Source: Candidatus Heimdallarchaeota archaeon AB_125
Lineage (GTDB): Archaea; Asgardarchaeota; Heimdallarchaeia; Heimdallarchaeales; Heimdallarchaeaceae
DNA: 8,967 nt
Assembly (NCBI GenBank): GCA_001940755.1
Contig: MEHH01000089.1
Coordinates: forward strand, 1 to 8,967
Direction: 5' to 3'
The notes under the pieces are model-generated. The model was not told the origin of the DNA and did no database searches. It saw only the letters and a program-made list of their open reading frames with translations. Positions 1 through 5,546 of this stretch are shown here, one piece after another. A program made the position numbers and the translations under genes. Every line of letters begins with the position of its first letter. Position 1 is the first letter of the stretch.

Positions 1-1
1 T

Positions 2-109
2 TTTTCTTTCTTTCATTAATGCTCGAATATTATCGTTATCAGGATATAAGTCTTCCTCATCATCAGTTTTGTAATATTGCATGTCATTTCCAAAAATTGT
101 ACCATTTCC
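2..109 (-). pseudogene. In-frame continuation of the aminotransferase beyond the stop, cut by the window edge
   Basis: Reading on in the same frame after the TAA gives 36 further codons without another stop, including YYKTDDEEDLYPD. This matches, without a gap, the segment that follows YPPY in archaeal aminotransferases as I remember them (Pyrococcus type, EYRTIEEEDWQPD). The coding frame is therefore intact on both sides of one stop codon. The rest of the gene, including the catalytic lysine region, lies beyond the left edge. No start codon with a Shine-Dalgarno site is obvious for separate translation of this part. Confidence 0.7.
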
Positions 110-499
110 TTAATATCTAGGATAATGGATACCTGGAATAAGGATTCTGTCCCCAGGATTAGTGAATGACATTAGTTTCATTTGTATCCCTTCAGATACT
201 CCTGCAGTAGCAACTATTTTATCAGCTGTAACACCGATATCATATTTTCGATTTTCATAATCTGCGATAGCTTCTCTGAATTCAAGAATTCCTTGAGAAT
301 CAGCGTAATAATTGTAATTTTCCTCTTCAGCATAACGAAGTGCTTCAGTTAGGATTTTTGGCGTTTTAAATCCGTATTTTATCGGATCGCCTATGTTAAA
401 TTTGATAACTTTATGTCCTTGTGCTTCTACTTCATTAGCTGCAGCAATAACATCCCTAATTGCGTAACTAAAGCCTGCTGTACGATCTGAGATTTTCAT
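110..499 (-). CDS. Class I/II PLP-dependent aminotransferase, N-terminal part ending at an in-frame TAA
   Basis: This encodes the N-terminal 129 residues of an aspartate/alanine-type aminotransferase, a cytosolic PLP enzyme of amino-acid metabolism. Visible family signs are NIGDP (35-39), the segment YADSQGILEFREAIADY (65-81), the cofactor-phosphate region TAGVSEG (98-104) and the GDRILIPGIHYPRY stretch (116-129). Full-length members are about 380-400 residues. The lysine that binds PLP lies in the missing C-terminal half, so this piece alone cannot be active. The ATG start at 499-497 has a GAGG Shine-Dalgarno site (minus strand, 509-512) nine bases upstream. The reading frame ends with TAA at 112-110, but homologous sequence continues in the same frame to the window edge (separate entry). 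It is either a nonsense-mutated gene or a single-base consensus error. Family call is confident; substrate is unknown. Confidence 0.85.
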   Translation of the reverse strand: MKISDRTAGFSYAIRDVIAAANEVEAQGHKVIKFNIGDPIKYGFKTPKILTEALRYAEEENYNYYADSQGILEFREAIADYENRKYDIGVTADKIVATAGVSEGIQMKLMSFTNPGDRILIPGIHYPRY

Positions 500-540
500 C
501 TTTGTTTTCCTCTGTGATTTATCAGATATCTTTCAAAAAA

Positions 541-548
541 TAAAATTA
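541..548 (-). promoter_or_regulatory. Possible TATA box of the aminotransferase gene
   Basis: On the minus strand the AT-rich stretch ATTTTATT lies about 45 bases before the ATG at 499. Transcription starting about 25 bases downstream of it would leave a leader of roughly 20 bases carrying the GAGG site. The region is AT-rich throughout, so the box is only a positional guess. Confidence 0.3.
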
Positions 549-623
549 TTGGTTTGAACTTGCATTATCACTGGATGGGAAATATCGTATCCACTCTCTA
601 TACTATTTTCCAGATATTACATC

Positions 624-631
624 TATAAATA
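624..631 (+). promoter_or_regulatory. TATA box for the B-box/PH-like gene
   Basis: TATAAATA stands about 45 bases before the start codon at 672. An archaeal transcription start about 25 bases downstream would fall near 650-655 and give a short leader that holds the Shine-Dalgarno site at 662-665. The match to the archaeal TATA consensus is good; the upstream BRE is not clearly purine-rich. Confidence 0.45.
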
Positions 632-661
632 AAACAAAACTATCTACTTCTACTAAAACTG

Positions 662-665
662 GGTG
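662..665 (+). promoter_or_regulatory. Shine-Dalgarno GGTG that supports the TTG start at 672
   Basis: GGTG pairs with the CACC of the archaeal 16S rRNA 3' end and lies six bases before TTG at 672. An in-frame TAA at 666-668 rules out any earlier start. The ATG at 668-670 is in another frame and meets a stop after a few codons. Confidence 0.5.
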
Positions 666-671
666 TAATGT

Positions 672-2072
672 TTGCCAGCAATATCTAGTTGTAGCTTTTG
701 TAGTGGTCCCGCACAATACTATTGTAAATCATGTAAGAGAAAACTTTGTACTGAACATATACATATGTCAAATACTGTATTTTTCTGCTCAACTTGTGGA
801 ACAGAAAGTCTTGATTCTAAATGTCAAAAATGCAGTACTGCAACAGAATTTTCAAGAAATGAACCAACTAACTGCTGTGAATGGTGCAAATCAATAGATG
901 TAGAAGATGGCCTTCTTTATCATCAACAACTTCCTCATTTAATATTTTCTTCATTTACTTTACTGAACAAGAAACTTGCTCAAGTATGGAATCTAACTCA
1001 GAAATATCTTGAAATCGTTAAGAATGTCTTTGATATGAGAAAAGCAAAGATTTTGCTTTTTGGGGATGTGGAAGATGAGATTACTCTACTGAGGGGAAAA
1101 ATCTCAACATTCATAGATCAGCTAGTCAAATTCGAAAATGATACATTTGCAATGATAGATGAAAAACTTCGTACTATTGGTTATATGAGATTCACAAATC
1201 TAGATAATATAGAACGAGGAGAAGAAATTCTTAATTTACTCGAAAATAGGTTAGATTTACTTGATACTACAATAGATTCAAAATTCAATGAAATCAATGA
1301 AGATTTTCAATCTCTTAATCAGAAAGTTGATTTTCTTAACTTTCAATTTGGTTTGTTAAGTAAGATTCACCATCTTCTGCCTGAAGATAAAGATGAACAT
1401 CTTATTTCTATACTTCCACGTATTTGGTTGAAAAAGAATAACAAACTACCTAAAAAATATCTTATTGTACTCACAAACAAGAATCTATACTTACTTCGAG
1501 AAAAAGGTTTGTTTAATGTTAAACTTAAAACAAAAGAAACCTTAAGCTTATCTTACATTATAAACAAGAAATATATCTCCAGAATATTATCCCGAAATGT
1601 GTTTCTATTCAAAACTAGATTAGATACTTATTCATTTCTTGGAAGAAAAGAAAGTCTTGAACAATTTGTGATTTACTTTGAGATACTTGATAATTATATC
1701 GATTACTCAATTCATAAATCATCAATAATTGAGGATCTCAAATACTACTCTTTAACCATTAACGAATTGAAAACAAATATTCAAAGAAATGTTAGTCATT
1801 TACGTGCATACTTACTCAATAAACGTGAATTGAAGAGAGAACTCTATTGGAGAGAAGGGCAAGATGCTAGATTTAAGAAAATGTTTGAACAACTATTAGC
1901 AGTAGAAAGAAAGATACACAGATTAAACGAAACAAGAAGACATGGAGCTCGTGGAACTAAGGGTATTGATGGTTTATTAAGAAAACTAACAAGTGAACAT
2001 CATAGACTTAAACGACAATTAGATGATATTCAAAGAAAAAGTGAAGAATTTGATGATATGTGGGAGTTTTAA
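672..2072 (+). CDS. B-box-like zinc finger, coiled-coil and PH/GRAM-like domain protein (TRIM-like layout)
   Basis: I recognise the architecture but not the function. Residues 7-31 follow a B-box-type spacing: C7-x2-C10, C18-x2-C21, C26-x2-H29, H31. More zinc-ligand pairs follow (C39/C42, C51/C54, C68 or C69/C72), so the first 75 residues probably bind two or more zinc ions. Residues about 95-235 are charged and helical with coiled-coil character. Residues about 245-345, including KKYLIVLTNKNLYLL, look like the strands and closing helix of a PH or GRAM-like lipid-binding fold. The remainder (350-466) is basic and helical, with an RRHGARGTKG turn. It has no signal peptide or membrane segment. 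No RING motif is seen, so an E3 ligase role cannot be claimed. It has its own promoter and converges on the 123-residue gene. Its nearness to the ESCRT island is suggestive only. Confidence 0.75.
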   Translation: MPAISSCSFCSGPAQYYCKSCKRKLCTEHIHMSNTVFFCSTCGTESLDSKCQKCSTATEFSRNEPTNCCEWCKSIDVEDGLLYHQQLPHLIFSSFTLLNKKLAQVWNLTQKYLEIVKNVFDMRKAKILLFGDVEDEITLLRGKISTFIDQLVKFENDTFAMIDEKLRTIGYMRFTNLDNIERGEEILNLLENRLDLLDTTIDSKFNEINEDFQSLNQKVDFLNFQFGLLSKIHHLLPEDKDEHLISILPRIWLKKNNKLPKKYLIVLTNKNLYLLREKGLFNVKLKTKETLSLSYIINKKYISRILSRNVFLFKTRLDTYSFLGRKESLEQFVIYFEILDNYIDYSIHKSSIIEDLKYYSLTINELKTNIQRNVSHLRAYLLNKRELKRELYWREGQDARFKKMFEQLLAVERKIHRLNETRRHGARGTKGIDGLLRKLTSEHHRLKRQLDDIQRKSEEFDDMWEF

Positions 2073-2094
2073 GAGTTTAATTTCTCTTTCCCAC
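2073..2094 (+). terminator. T-rich terminator of the B-box/PH-like gene
   Basis: The 22-base gap between the two convergent stop codons is pyrimidine-rich (TTTAATTTCTCTTTCCC), as expected for an archaeal oligo-T-type terminator. No stem-loop is evident. Confidence 0.35.
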
Positions 2095-2466
2095 TCAATT
2101 CTTCCATACTTTTAGAAATTCAGGCATTATTTCAAATTTAACAATAGGAATGCTTAACCATTTGGGATCAGTTGCATCATTAGAGAAATCTATTGTCTCA
2201 TCTATTGCAGTTTTATACCTTAGAAATGATTTAGTTGGCATCTCTTTTTCATCTGTCCAGACAATTATTGGTAGAGCATTGAGTTCGTAGTAACCTAAGC
2301 TAGTATTAAAAACAAAATAAATAGCTCTATCTTCTTCTGCATAATTTCCTATATAACCAGCGATTCTATCAGGTCCTACACTTGATAAAACTAATCGTAC
2401 CAGATCTTTGAGCGATGCTAGTTTAATACCAGCAGGCGATTTTAGTTGTTTATTTTCTTCAGTCAT
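2095..2466 (-). CDS. Hypothetical protein of 123 residues downstream of the ATPase c/K subunit
   Basis: I do not recognise this protein. It is small, soluble and mixed alpha/beta, with no signal peptide, membrane segment or cysteine cluster. It begins with a helix (about 13-28), followed by a likely sheet region rich in aromatic residues (AIYFVFNTSLGYYELNA at about 48-64) and the segment LPIIVWTDE. The C-terminal part, from PKWLSIPIVKFEI to FLKVWKN, is again hydrophobic and regular. It starts about 35 bases after the stop of the c/K-subunit gene with no promoter in between, so the two are probably co-transcribed. I chose ATG at 2466-2464 because GTGAT lies four bases before it and matches the ribosome site used elsewhere here. 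The in-frame GTG at 2475-2473, which would add three residues, is probably part of that site. Confidence 0.7.
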   Translation of the reverse strand: MTEENKQLKSPAGIKLASLKDLVRLVLSSVGPDRIAGYIGNYAEEDRAIYFVFNTSLGYYELNALPIIVWTDEKEMPTKSFLRYKTAIDETIDFSNDATDPKWLSIPIVKFEIMPEFLKVWKN

Positions 2467-2470
2467 GGTT

Positions 2471-2475
2471 ATCAC
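2471..2475 (-). promoter_or_regulatory. Shine-Dalgarno GTGAT that decides the start of the 123-residue gene
   Basis: GTGAT on the minus strand complements ATCAC of the 16S rRNA 3' end and lies four bases before the ATG at 2466. Nothing like a ribosome site precedes the GTG itself, only a poly-T/CCCTC run. The GTG is therefore better read as a binding site than as a start codon. Confidence 0.45.
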
Positions 2476-2500
2476 AAAAAAAGAGGGTAAGGTATTGAGT

Positions 2501-2803
2501 TTAAAATACCATTAGAATAGCAACTAGCAACCCATAGATGGCAACAGCTTCAATAAGCACTATGAAAAGAAAAGCTTTTCCGAAAACCTCTGGTTTTTCT
2601 GTAATAGCTCCTATGGCTGCACTTCCTGCCATACCCATGCCTATAGCTGCTCCTATACCAGCTATACCAACAGCTAATCCTGCACCAATTGGACTTAAAT
2701 CCCCTGGTTCTGCAGCAAAGACTGAATTAGCTGCTAACATTACTATACTAGTCAGGAGCCCTAATAGTGTCCATCTTTTTGTTGATTTATTTTTAGAACG
2801 CAT
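2501..2803 (-). CDS. atpK: A/V-type ATP synthase subunit K (c-ring proteolipid)
   Basis: This is the membrane c-ring subunit of the archaeal A-type ATP synthase, which carries protons or sodium ions through the rotor. The mature part has the usual two-helix hairpin: a glycine/alanine-rich first helix (about 38-62, GAGLAVGIAGIGAAIGMGMA), a short polar loop with EKPE (69-72), and a second helix (about 75-99) with the ion-binding Glu85 in LIEAVAIYGLL. Residues 1-31 look like a signal peptide: basic start, hydrophobic core and a VFA-A cleavage-like end. The start is well supported: AGGTG (2811-2815) lies seven bases before the ATG. The other ATP synthase subunits are not in this window, and the next gene downstream is an unknown 123-residue protein. 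Whether the ring carries protons or sodium cannot be decided from this alone. Confidence 0.93.
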   Translation of the reverse strand: MRSKNKSTKRWTLLGLLTSIVMLAANSVFAAEPGDLSPIGAGLAVGIAGIGAAIGMGMAGSAAIGAITEKPEVFGKAFLFIVLIEAVAIYGLLVAILMVF

Positions 2804-2842
2804 CTAATTACACCTATTTTCATGGTCAGTTAAAGTAAGTCA

Positions 2843-2853
2843 ATTTAAAAATT
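2843..2853 (-). promoter_or_regulatory. TATA/BRE-like promoter of the ATPase c/K gene
   Basis: Read on the minus strand, CCGAAA followed by TTTTTAAAT forms a BRE/TATA-like pair about 40-50 bases before the ATG. Transcription would start near 2822, just ahead of the AGGTG ribosome site. It belongs to a divergent intergenic region shared with the ESCRT-III genes. Confidence 0.4.
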
Positions 2854-2917
2854 TCGGAAAGACAGCAATACAAGATTTGCAATGAAATTAATTCTAAAAC
2901 AATACATATAATAACTA

Positions 2918-2931
2918 CGAAAGCTTAAATA
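2918..2931 (+). promoter_or_regulatory. BRE/TATA promoter of the ESCRT-III bicistron
   Basis: CGAAAGC followed by TTAAATA is a good archaeal BRE-TATA pair. A start about 25 bases downstream falls near 2952, immediately ahead of the GTGAT ribosome site at 2954-2958 and the ATG at 2963. Confidence 0.5.
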
Positions 2932-2962
2932 GGTATAGAAAATAATTAGAGCAGTGATTTAG

Positions 2963-3577
2963 ATGTTTCGAGACTTTATGGGATGGCTTTTAGGCACAAA
3001 GAAGAGCCCTCGTGACCACATTATAAATCTTCGATTAACAGTTAGAAGATTAGAAAGAGCACAGAGAAAACTTGCTCGAGATGAGTCTAAGATGCAACTG
3101 AAAATGAAACAAAGCATTCAACGAGGAGACTTGGAATCGGCAAGACTATTTGCAACTGATATAGTTCGCAGTAGACGATGGGAATTTGGTTATCAAAAAC
3201 TAGTATCCCGAATGAATGGTTTAATTTTCAAACTTGAACGAGCAGATACTGCAGCTAGTATGGCAGAAGAAATGCATGGTATAGCCTCAGCATTAAGAGC
3301 AGCAAATGCTCAACTTCAAATTCCAGATTTGGATAGAGTTATTCAAGATATGGAAAGCTCAATTGATGGTATAGAAGAATCAACAGGAACCATCGAAGAT
3401 GGTATTGATGATCTCTTAGTTGCTGACTCTGACCCAGCTGAAGTCGATAGATTAATTGAACAAACAGCTGCTGAACTGGGTGTTTCTACTCAAGCTGGAC
3501 TACCAACAGTTGGTGTAGTACAAACTGATGACTTAGAGGAAGAAATCCAAAAATTAAGGAGAAAAGAAGAGGATTAA
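2963..3577 (+). CDS. ESCRT-III protein, Vps2/24/46 (CHMP1-3)-like
   Basis: This is a Snf7-family ESCRT-III subunit of 204 residues, a usual length for the family. ESCRT-III proteins polymerise on membranes and drive budding and scission. The N-terminus MFRDFMGWLLG looks like a short amphipathic membrane-inserting helix. A long basic helical hairpin follows (about 17-95; INLRLTVRRLERAQRKLARD, then a second arm), and then an acidic C-terminal half (about 115-175), the usual split of the family. The C-terminus has a MIM1-like helix, L191-x2-E194-I195-x2-L198-R199, which would bind the Vps4 MIT domain. Its acidic C-terminal half and MIM1-like end fit the Vps2/24/46 branch better than the Snf7 branch, but subfamily placement needs a tree. 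The ATG start has GTGAT four bases upstream. The second ESCRT-III gene follows after 13 bases, so they form an operon. Confidence 0.88.
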   Translation: MFRDFMGWLLGTKKSPRDHIINLRLTVRRLERAQRKLARDESKMQLKMKQSIQRGDLESARLFATDIVRSRRWEFGYQKLVSRMNGLIFKLERADTAASMAEEMHGIASALRAANAQLQIPDLDRVIQDMESSIDGIEESTGTIEDGIDDLLVADSDPAEVDRLIEQTAAELGVSTQAGLPTVGVVQTDDLEEEIQKLRRKEED

Positions 3578-3578
3578 A

Positions 3579-3585
3579 AGGTGAT
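3579..3585 (+). promoter_or_regulatory. Strong Shine-Dalgarno AGGTGAT of the second ESCRT-III gene
   Basis: AGGTGAT matches seven bases of the archaeal anti-Shine-Dalgarno complement and lies five bases before ATG 3591. It is the clearest ribosome site in the window and serves as the template for judging the ambiguous starts of other genes. Confidence 0.6.
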
Positions 3586-3590
3586 TAATA

Positions 3591-4247
3591 ATGGTTAAGA
3601 ATTGGCTTTTTGGAAAGAAAAGAAAAGAAGATGCGGACGCATTAGCTACTCTCAAAGGACAACAAAACAGATTACAGGCAGAAGCTAGAAATCTTGAAAG
3701 ACAATCAGATGAACAGAAAATCTTAGCCTCAAAAATGCTCAAAGCAGGTAACAAAGCTGGAGCAAGACAAGCTCTTAAACGAAGAGCTGTTTTCATGAAA
3801 AGATTAAATACAGTTCACAATACAGCAATGAATCTGCAAGCTCAAATAGATAGTATTCAAACAGCTACTTCAACAGCAGAAACTGTAAAAGCAATGGAGC
3901 TTGGTACAAAAGTTGTTGGAGAGAAAATCAAAACCGTTTCTCCAGAAAGAACAGAACGTGTTATGGATTCTGTTATGGAACAAAGAGACCAAATTGAAAT
4001 GATGACTGAGGCTCTATCTGACCCAAGTTTATCTGAAGGCATTCTAGATTTTGAAGATGATGCAGCAATTGATGAGCAATTAGCTCAGTTAGAAGCTGAG
4101 ATGGATTTAGGCACAACAACAAGTTTGCCTGATGTTAGTGGTCTTCCTTCAACCCCAGTTGGAACTGGTGAGAAAGAAGAAGATACATCAGAGCTTGAAG
4201 CTGAGCTTGAAGGCTTAAAGAAGAAAATGAGCGAAGACAAACAATAA
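3591..4247 (+). CDS. ESCRT-III protein, Snf7/Vps20/32/60 (CHMP4)-like
   Basis: This is the second ESCRT-III subunit, 218 residues, co-transcribed with the first. The N-terminus MVKNWLFGKKRKEDADALAT resembles the start of eukaryotic Snf7/CHMP4 proteins (an aromatic, hydrophobic helix followed by FGKK). Residues about 17-90 form the basic alpha1-alpha2 hairpin, and residues about 95-175 become acidic (LDFEDDAAIDEQLAQLEAEM). The tail holds two possible Vps4-binding motifs. One is a proline-rich MIM2-like stretch, LPDVSGLPSTP (179-189). The other is a MIM1-like helix, L202-x2-E205-L206-x2-L209-K210. In both ESCRT-III proteins the MIM1-like helix has Glu where eukaryotic MIM1 has Arg. A T-rich terminator follows, so vps4 is a separate unit. 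Assignment to the Snf7 branch is probable, not proven. Confidence 0.88.
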   Translation: MVKNWLFGKKRKEDADALATLKGQQNRLQAEARNLERQSDEQKILASKMLKAGNKAGARQALKRRAVFMKRLNTVHNTAMNLQAQIDSIQTATSTAETVKAMELGTKVVGEKIKTVSPERTERVMDSVMEQRDQIEMMTEALSDPSLSEGILDFEDDAAIDEQLAQLEAEMDLGTTTSLPDVSGLPSTPVGTGEKEEDTSELEAELEGLKKKMSEDKQ

Positions 4248-4292
4248 TTCTTCCTCTTTTGTATTTTTATTTTTATTATTTTTAATATTAAA
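4248..4292 (+). terminator. T-rich terminator after the ESCRT-III bicistron
   Basis: Directly after the stop codon there are repeated T runs (TTCTTCCTCTTTTG, TATTTTTATTTTTATTATTT). This is the strongest oligo-T terminator in the window and separates the ESCRT-III pair from the vps4 promoter. Confidence 0.55.
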
Positions 4293-4327
4293 CAACGAAA
4301 TTTTCTTAGATTCAGTATGAAACAAAA

Positions 4328-4342
4328 TGAAACATTTTATAT
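4328..4342 (+). promoter_or_regulatory. BRE/TATA promoter of vps4-vps25
   Basis: TGAAAC followed closely by TTTTATAT forms a BRE-TATA pair. The expected transcription start is near 4363-4366, right at the GAGGT ribosome site, so the leader is very short. Confidence 0.45.
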
Positions 4343-4365
4343 TAGATAAATGGAATTAATAGATA

Positions 4366-4375
4366 GAGGTTGTGA
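4366..4375 (+). promoter_or_regulatory. Shine-Dalgarno GAGGTTGTGA that decides the start of vps4
   Basis: GAGGT at 4366-4370 is one base from the GTG at 4372, too close for it, but ten bases from the GTG at 4381. GTGA at 4372-4375 lies five bases from 4381, the same layout as other genes here. This favours 4381 as the start. Confidence 0.45.
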
Positions 4376-4380
4376 ATCAC

Positions 4381-5529
4381 GTGTCTGCACAAGGATTAAT
4401 AGACCATGCAAGAGATTTTGCAGTCAAAGCATATTCATTTGATAAAGAGAAAAACTACAGTGAAGCTATTCCACACTACTTAGATGCAGCTGAAGCTTTA
4501 ATGAAGGCTATAAAATTTGAAAGAAACCCACAAGTTGCTGGATCTCTAAAGAAAAAAGCAAATATGTACATAAGTAGAGCAAAGGAACTTAAGGAGCTTC
4601 TAAAAAAGAGGAAAGAAAGAAAGTCCACAGCAGGTAATGATGAAGAGGAAGAAAAACTAGAAAGCGCTATATCTGACATAATAGTTACAGAGAAACCAAA
4701 TATTACTTTGAATGAAATTGCTGGTTTAGAAAACGCTAAGCAGACTTTGAGAGAAGCTATTGTTCTACCTCTAATGAGACCTGATTTATTCTCAGGAGCA
4801 AGGAGGCCATGGAAAGGTATTTTACTTTTTGGTCCTCCTGGTTGTGGTAAAACACTTTTAGCTAAAGCAACTGCTGCTGAAGTAGAAGCAACATTCTTTA
4901 ATGTGAGTGCATCCTCAATAATTTCAAAATGGCTTGGTGAATCAGAAAGATTGGTTAAGCAACTCTTCGAATTAGCTGATGAAAAACAACCTAGTATTAT
5001 TTTTGTAGATGAGGTTGATGCGTTGGCAGGAGCTAGAGGCGGAGAACATGATGCAATGCGTAGAGTCAAGACTGAGTTATTAACATCAATGGATGGTCTC
5101 TCAAGTTCAGAAACTGATCGTATTGTGACCGTAGGTGCGACTAATATGCCTGAATCAATTGATGCTGCATTCCGAAGAAGGTTTGAGAGAAGAATCTATA
5201 TTCCATTACCAGATTTACCCGCTCGTGGAGCTATTTTTCTTCTCAACTCTAAAGGTGTTGATTTAGCTGAAGATGTTGATTTCGAAGTTTTAGCTGAAAT
5301 CACTGAAGGTTATTCTGGTTCTGATATTGCAATGGTATGTAGAGAAGCAATAATGACTCCAATTAGAGAAATGGATATGGCTGGAGCTATTGGTGATACC
5401 TCTATAATGGCTCGATCAGCAACTCAAGATGATTATCTTGAAGCGATAGAGTCGATTAATCCATCTGTTAGTGATGATGAGGTTGAAAAATACGATAACT
5501 GGAATGAAGAATTTGGCAGCAGCGCATGA
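4381..5529 (+). CDS. vps4: Vps4-type AAA ATPase (MIT + AAA)
   Basis: This is the ATPase that extracts and recycles ESCRT-III subunits. Numbering is from the GTG at 4381 (382 residues). Residues about 3-80 form an MIT three-helix bundle, ending in ISRAKELKELL (64-74). A charged linker follows (about 80-105). The AAA domain has Walker A GPPGCGKT (151-158), the pore motif KWLGE (183-187), Walker B IIFVDEVDA with D210/E211, GATN (252-255) and the arginine cluster AFRRRFERR (263-271). The C-terminal helix NWNEEFG is typical of Vps4 and separates it from katanin or Cdc48. Two things are odd. The beta domain that eukaryotic Vps4 has before the last helices is reduced to a few residues, and Walker A has Cys where Thr is usual. 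The GTG at 4372 would add three residues but lacks proper ribosome-site spacing. vps25 follows after 17 bases, in one operon. Confidence 0.96.
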   Translation: MSAQGLIDHARDFAVKAYSFDKEKNYSEAIPHYLDAAEALMKAIKFERNPQVAGSLKKKANMYISRAKELKELLKKRKERKSTAGNDEEEEKLESAISDIIVTEKPNITLNEIAGLENAKQTLREAIVLPLMRPDLFSGARRPWKGILLFGPPGCGKTLLAKATAAEVEATFFNVSASSIISKWLGESERLVKQLFELADEKQPSIIFVDEVDALAGARGGEHDAMRRVKTELLTSMDGLSSSETDRIVTVGATNMPESIDAAFRRRFERRIYIPLPDLPARGAIFLLNSKGVDLAEDVDFEVLAEITEGYSGSDIAMVCREAIMTPIREMDMAGAIGDTSIMARSATQDDYLEAIESINPSVSDDEVEKYDNWNEEFGSSA

Positions 5530-5546
5530 ATTTAGAGGTTTAATCC

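Noticed and set aside
110..112. Recoding of the aminotransferase stop as pyrrolysine or selenocysteine
   Set aside because: The codon is TAA, whereas pyrrolysine uses TAG and selenocysteine TGA, and no conserved special residue is expected at this place in the family.
2..130. Truncation of the aminotransferase by a mobile element
   Set aside because: The homologous frame continues without interruption past the stop; no inverted repeats, duplications or transposase sequence are seen.
703..897. A 64-codon plus-strand frame inside the B-box/PH-like gene
   Set aside because: It is out of frame with conserved zinc-ligand cysteines and has no ribosome site or family features.
2538..2807. An 89-codon plus-strand frame over the ATPase c/K gene
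   Set aside because: It is the antisense of a clear c-ring subunit; the alanine/proline repeats arise from the glycine/alanine-rich helices on the other strand.
3554..4042. Two short minus-strand frames opposite the second ESCRT-III gene
   Set aside because: Both are low-complexity shadows of a helical, charged protein with no independent support.
4476..5069. A 197-codon open frame on the minus strand inside vps4
   Set aside because: It lies wholly opposite the conserved MIT-AAA coding sequence and its translation is a serine/phenylalanine-rich shadow without family features.
4381..5529. Cdc48/katanin-type AAA ATPase instead of Vps4
   Set aside because: The N-terminal MIT domain, the Vps4-type C-terminal EEFG helix and the ESCRT neighbours all point to Vps4.
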